Shown here: positions 6,272 through 8,994 of the stretch, in pieces
Numbering within the stretch: position 1 is the stretch's first letter
Layout: each line of letters starts with the position of its first letter
Source of the DNA: JBDTMT01 sp033764095
Lineage (GTDB): Bacteria; Desulfobacterota; Binatia; HRBIN30; CADEER01
Assembly: GCA_033764095.1 (NCBI GenBank)
Contig: JANRJF010000325.1
Location: forward strand, 1 to 8,994
Direction: 5' to 3'
DNA: 8,994 nt
Made by a program: the position numbers and the translations under genes
The notes under the pieces: model-generated
Seen by the model: only the letters and a program-made list of their open reading frames with translations
Databases searched by the model: none
What the model was told of the DNA's origin: nothing

Positions 6272-6709
6272 GTGACGCTGCCATTCGGACGGTGCATCCG
6301 CGCATTGGTCTTGGCCGGCGCGATTGGGGCGACGGCGTGTGCTCCGTCTGTCGGCCCGCACGCCGTACCACCGGTCAAGGCCCCGTCCGCAGGGCGGCCG
6401 GAGAAGGTTTCTGCCGAAGACTCCTTCTTGGCCGCTAGTCTGGAGGAGGACGGGTTCCGTCCGCTGCCGACGTCGTGCGCAGCCGTTGCCAAACCGGTGG
6501 CGACTGCCGAACAGGCCGTTTGCATCGCGCTGGGGCGCGTCTACGCCGAGCTCCGTCGCTCCGACCTCCGCTACGTGTACAAGGGCCAAAAGGTTGGGGG
6601 CACGTGGGAGCTGTCGATATGGCCAGTCGCGATGGTTTCCGGTGGAGGATGCGAAGTCACCATCTCGGCGGAGTCGGGCGCCATCACCGAGGTATTTTGG
6701 GATCGGTGA
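6272..6709 (+). CDS. Putative lipoprotein of unknown function, possibly NTF2-fold-immunity-like
   Basis: The 145-residue product starts at GTG 6272; an in-frame TAG at 6245 and the absence of any ATG between exclude a longer form. Residues 1-22 form a short basic N-terminus and hydrophobic stretch ending ATAC, an acceptable though weak lipobox with Cys23 as lipidation site. A Pro/Ala-rich linker (24-45) follows. The C-terminal part (about 76-145) has a helix (TAEQAVCIALGRVYAEL) then beta-like strands TWELSIWPV, GGGCEVTIS and GAITEVFWDR. That layout of AEQA helix, W-containing strand, GG and a closing G-x-I strand vaguely recalls NTF2-fold immunity proteins (PF15631) or PepSY-like domains; I am not sure of either. 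The gene stands alone between two inverted repeat copies. It is lower in GC than its neighbours (37, 41 and 39 of 60 bases in three stretches, against 45 of 60 in plsB), suggesting separate origin. Only a weak GGGG precedes the start. Confidence 0.7.
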   Translation: MTLPFGRCIRALVLAGAIGATACAPSVGPHAVPPVKAPSAGRPEKVSAEDSFLAASLEEDGFRPLPTSCAAVAKPVATAEQAVCIALGRVYAELRRSDLRYVYKGQKVGGTWELSIWPVAMVSGGGCEVTISAESGAITEVFWDR

Positions 6710-6733
6710 CGCCCCCCGCCGGAAGGCTTTTCC

Positions 6734-6766
6734 ATCCGTGTTCATCTGTGTTCATCTGTGGTTCCG
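6734..6766 (-). repeat. Dispersed-type repeat, right inverted copy
   Basis: This is the reverse complement of 6178-6210 at 31 of 33 positions; the two differences are both G to A when read in the same orientation. It lies 24 bases after the stop of the lipoprotein gene and 12 bases before the plsB start, so the 589-bp segment 6178-6766 is bounded by terminal inverted repeats. No flanking target-site duplication is evident to me. Confidence 0.85.
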
Positions 6767-6778
6767 GATTTAGGGGGC

Positions 6779-8994
6779 ATGGGAAGCGATTCGGATAAGG
6801 GCCGGTGGCCGCAGAGCGAGGGGCGGCGGGTGGTGTTTCTGCTCGACGCCTCCAGTCGCATCGAGCAGCGGCTGCTGCGGGAATGGATCGAGCAGCATCG
6901 GCCGGCGGGGGTGAACGGCGAGGCGGTGATTCCGATTCCGCCGTCGCGACGGCGGCGGCGCGGCGCGCTCGATCCGCGCCTGGAGGCGTCGCTCGCCACC
7001 GGTGACGATCCGCTGCTGGCGCCGCTGCGCGTCGCCTGGTTCGCGCCCGACGGCAACCCGCAGCGCGGCGCGCGGCTGCGCGAGCTGCTGACGGTCGGCG
7101 ATCCGCGCGATCCCGGCGCGCTGCGCCAGGCGGTGGCGCTGCGCCGCACGCCGGAGCGCTGGCAGGTGGTGAGCGGCGAGCCGGCGCCGGCCTCCGAGCT
7201 GCGCCGCCGCTGGCAGCAGGCGGGCGGCGCCGACACCGGGCAGACGCTCGGCCTCGCCGAGTACGTCGCGCGCCAGGCGACGCTGGCGCTGGAGCGCGCC
7301 GAGCGCCGCCTGCGCGGGCCGCGCTACAAGGTGCCGCGCTTCGTCACCGAGGACATCACCGCGCGGCCGGCGTTCCGCGGCGGCATCGCGCGGCTGGCGG
7401 CGCAGCTCGGCAAGAAGGAGGTCGAGCTGCAGGGCGAGGCGGCCGGCTATCTCGCCGAGATCGCCGCGACGCACAGCCCGTACGTCATCGACCTCACCGC
7501 GCGCCTCATCCACCTGCTCTACTCGCGCGGCTATTCCGGGATCCAGTACGATCGCGCCCAGCTGGAGCGCGTCTTCGCGCTCGGCCAGCGCCACCCGCTG
7601 GTCTTCCTGCCGACCCACAAGTCGAACCTCGACCACCTGGTGCTGCAGTACGTGCTGCACGAGAACGGCCACCCGCCCAACCACACCGCCGGCGGCATCA
7701 ACATGAACTTCTTCCCGGTCGGCCCGCTGGTGCGGCGCTCCGGCGTGTTCTTCATCCGCCGCACCTTCAAGGACAACCCGACCTACAAGTTCGTCCTCCA
7801 GCAGTACATCGACTACCTGATCGAGAAGCGCTTCTCGCTGGAGTGGTATCTGGAGGGCGGCCGCTCGCGCTCCGGCAAGCTGCTGCCGCCGCGCTTCGGC
7901 CTGTTCGCCAACGTCGTCGACGCCTACCGCCGCGGCAAGAGCGACGACGTGCAGCTCATCCCGGTGGCGATCGTCTACGACCAGATCCAGGACGTCGGCG
8001 ACTACGTCGCCGAACAGCGCGGCGCGGCCAAGGAGAAGGAGGGCTTCGGCTGGTTCCTGCGCCTGGTCGGCCGCCTGCGCGCCAACTACGGCGACATCTA
8101 CCTGCGCTTCGGCGAGCCGCTGTCGCTCGCCAAGGTGCTCGGGCCGCCGGACCCGAACGCCGAGCCGAACCCCGACGAGCAGCACCTCGAGGTGCAGAAG
8201 ATCGCTTTCGACTCCGCCGTGCGCATCAACCGCGTCACGCCGATCACCCCGACCTCGCTGATCGCGCTGGCGCTGCTCGGCGTCGGCGACCGCGCCGTCA
8301 CCGTGCCCGACCTGGTGAAGAACCTCGCCAACCTGGTCAGTTACGTGCGCCGCCGCAATCTGCCGACCACCGTACCGCTGGAGCTCGACACGGCCGACGG
8401 CGTGCAGCGCGCCATCGACCAACTGGTCGCCAGCGGCGTCGTCAGCCGCTTCGACGAGGGCCTCGACTGCGTCTACGGCATCGGCCCCGATCAGCACCTC
8501 ACCGCGGCGTACTACCGCAACACCATCATCCACTTCTTCGTCACCGCCTCGATCGCCGAGCTGGCGCTGCTGCGCGCCGCCGAAGTGGAGCCGGCGCAGG
8601 CGCCGGAGGAGTTCTGGGCGGAGGCGCTGCGGCTGCGCGACACGCTGAAGTTCGAGTTCTTCTTCGCCGAGCGCGACGCCTTCCGCGCCGAGCTGCGCGA
8701 CGAGGTGGCGCTGCACGCCCCCGACTGGGAGGCGCAGCTGACGCAGGGCAGCGACGCACTGCGCGCCATCGTGCGGCGCTTCAAACCGTTCAACGCGCAC
8801 CGCACGCTGCGGCCGTTCCTCGAGGCCTACCGCGTCGTCAGCGACGCGCTCGAACGCCACCCGATCGACAAGCCGGTGGTCGAGTCGGACTTCCTCGCCA
8901 CCTGCCTGGCGCTCGGCAAACAGTATCGTCTGCAGCGCCGCATCCGGCGCGAAGAATCGGTCTCCAAGGTGCTGTTCGCCACCGCCCTGCGCCT
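6779..8994 (+). CDS. plsB: Glycerol-3-phosphate 1-O-acyltransferase, PlsB family (3' partial)
   Basis: The frame is open from ATG 6779 to the window end: 738 complete codons and no stop, against about 807 residues for Escherichia coli PlsB, so only the tail is missing. AGGGGG at 6772-6777 serves as ribosome binding site. The enzyme puts the first acyl chain on glycerol-3-phosphate at the inner membrane. All four acyltransferase blocks are present: THKSNLD with catalytic H280 and D285, GVFFIRRTF (block II, R327/R328, F330), EWYLEGGRSRSGKL (block III, E359, G360, R362) and LIPVAIVYD (block IV, 393-401). A long N-terminal region (1 to about 270) and C-terminal region surround the catalytic core, as in full-length PlsB. 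HKSNLD instead of HRSHMD, with the surrounding NGHPPNHTAGGINMNF, is closer to my recollection of mycobacterial PlsB2 than to E. coli PlsB. It is divergent from the HAD-PlsC gene that would catalyse the next step. A long open frame on the opposite strand is a GC artefact. Confidence 0.93.
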   Translation, partial: MGSDSDKGRWPQSEGRRVVFLLDASSRIEQRLLREWIEQHRPAGVNGEAVIPIPPSRRRRRGALDPRLEASLATGDDPLLAPLRVAWFAPDGNPQRGARLRELLTVGDPRDPGALRQAVALRRTPERWQVVSGEPAPASELRRRWQQAGGADTGQTLGLAEYVARQATLALERAERRLRGPRYKVPRFVTEDITARPAFRGGIARLAAQLGKKEVELQGEAAGYLAEIAATHSPYVIDLTARLIHLLYSRGYSGIQYDRAQLERVFALGQRHPLVFLPTHKSNLDHLVLQYVLHENGHPPNHTAGGINMNFFPVGPLVRRSGVFFIRRTFKDNPTYKFVLQQYIDYLIEKRFSLEWYLEGGRSRSGKLLPPRFGLFANVVDAYRRGKSDDVQLIPVAIVYDQIQDVGDYVAEQRGAAKEKEGFGWFLRLVGRLRANYGDIYLRFGEPLSLAKVLGPPDPNAEPNPDEQHLEVQKIAFDSAVRINRVTPITPTSLIALALLGVGDRAVTVPDLVKNLANLVSYVRRRNLPTTVPLELDTADGVQRAIDQLVASGVVSRFDEGLDCVYGIGPDQHLTAAYYRNTIIHFFVTASIAELALLRAAEVEPAQAPEEFWAEALRLRDTLKFEFFFAERDAFRAELRDEVALHAPDWEAQLTQGSDALRAIVRRFKPFNAHRTLRPFLEAYRVVSDALERHPIDKPVVESDFLATCLALGKQYRLQRRIRREESVSKVLFATALR

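Noticed and set aside
6714..6730. A tiny GCC-GGAA-GGC hairpin followed by TTTT after the lipoprotein gene
   Set aside because: The stem is three or four pairs, too short to claim as a terminator.
6770..8860. A 696-codon open frame on the minus strand opposite plsB
   Set aside because: It is a shadow of high third-position GC. Its translation is low-complexity (Arg, Ala, Val, Glu, Gln) with no recognisable domain, while the plus strand encodes all PlsB motifs.

Overview
This window is very GC-rich: two 60-base stretches counted by hand, in the first gene and in plsB, are about 75% GC. It looks like a chromosomal segment of an uncultured, high-GC, Gram-negative-type bacterium. The first gene ends in a Thr/Pro-rich linker followed by dockerin-like and cohesin-like modules, a build I associate with deltaproteobacterial, Myxococcota- or Binatota-like genomes. 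The lipid genes at the right resemble the actinobacterial pair of PlsB and HAD-PlsC. The phylum is therefore a guess and the sequence does not settle it. No rRNA, tRNA, transposase or CRISPR array was seen.

Layout. (1) 1-2478, plus strand: the 3' part of a large exported protein with two c-type haem motifs, an Ig-like region, a Thr/Pro linker and dockerin/cohesin-like C-terminal modules. (2) 2501-2531: a hairpin between convergent genes. (3) 4510 down to 2530, minus strand: a compact two-gene operon that I read as a bufferin-type RiPP system. It comprises a small exported four-cysteine precursor (bufA-like) and one long gene fusing an MNIO/DUF692 enzyme (BufB) to a DUF2063 partner (BufC). A perfect 11-bp hairpin lies between the two genes, and a plausible promoter and strong ribosome binding site precede the precursor. 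(4) 4596-4710: a large palindromic repeat between this operon and the next gene. (5) 6157 down to 4736, minus strand: a HAD phosphatase fused to a PlsC-type acyltransferase. (6) 6178-6766: a lower-GC segment carrying one small lipoprotein gene, bounded by 33-bp inverted copies of a repeat built on GAACACGGAT. (7) 6779 to the window end, plus strand: a PlsB-type glycerol-3-phosphate acyltransferase, cut by the window edge.

How they work together. The divergent plsB and HAD-plsC genes would catalyse the first and second acylations of glycerol-3-phosphate, the path to phosphatidic acid. The repeat-bounded lipoprotein gene sits exactly between them and may be a later insertion. The bufferin-like operon is separate. 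By analogy with known bufferins, the enzyme would convert cysteines of the exported precursor into a copper-binding form that protects the cell from copper stress. The fused BufB-BufC protein, and the absence of a DoxX-like BufD gene in this window, make it the most interesting part.
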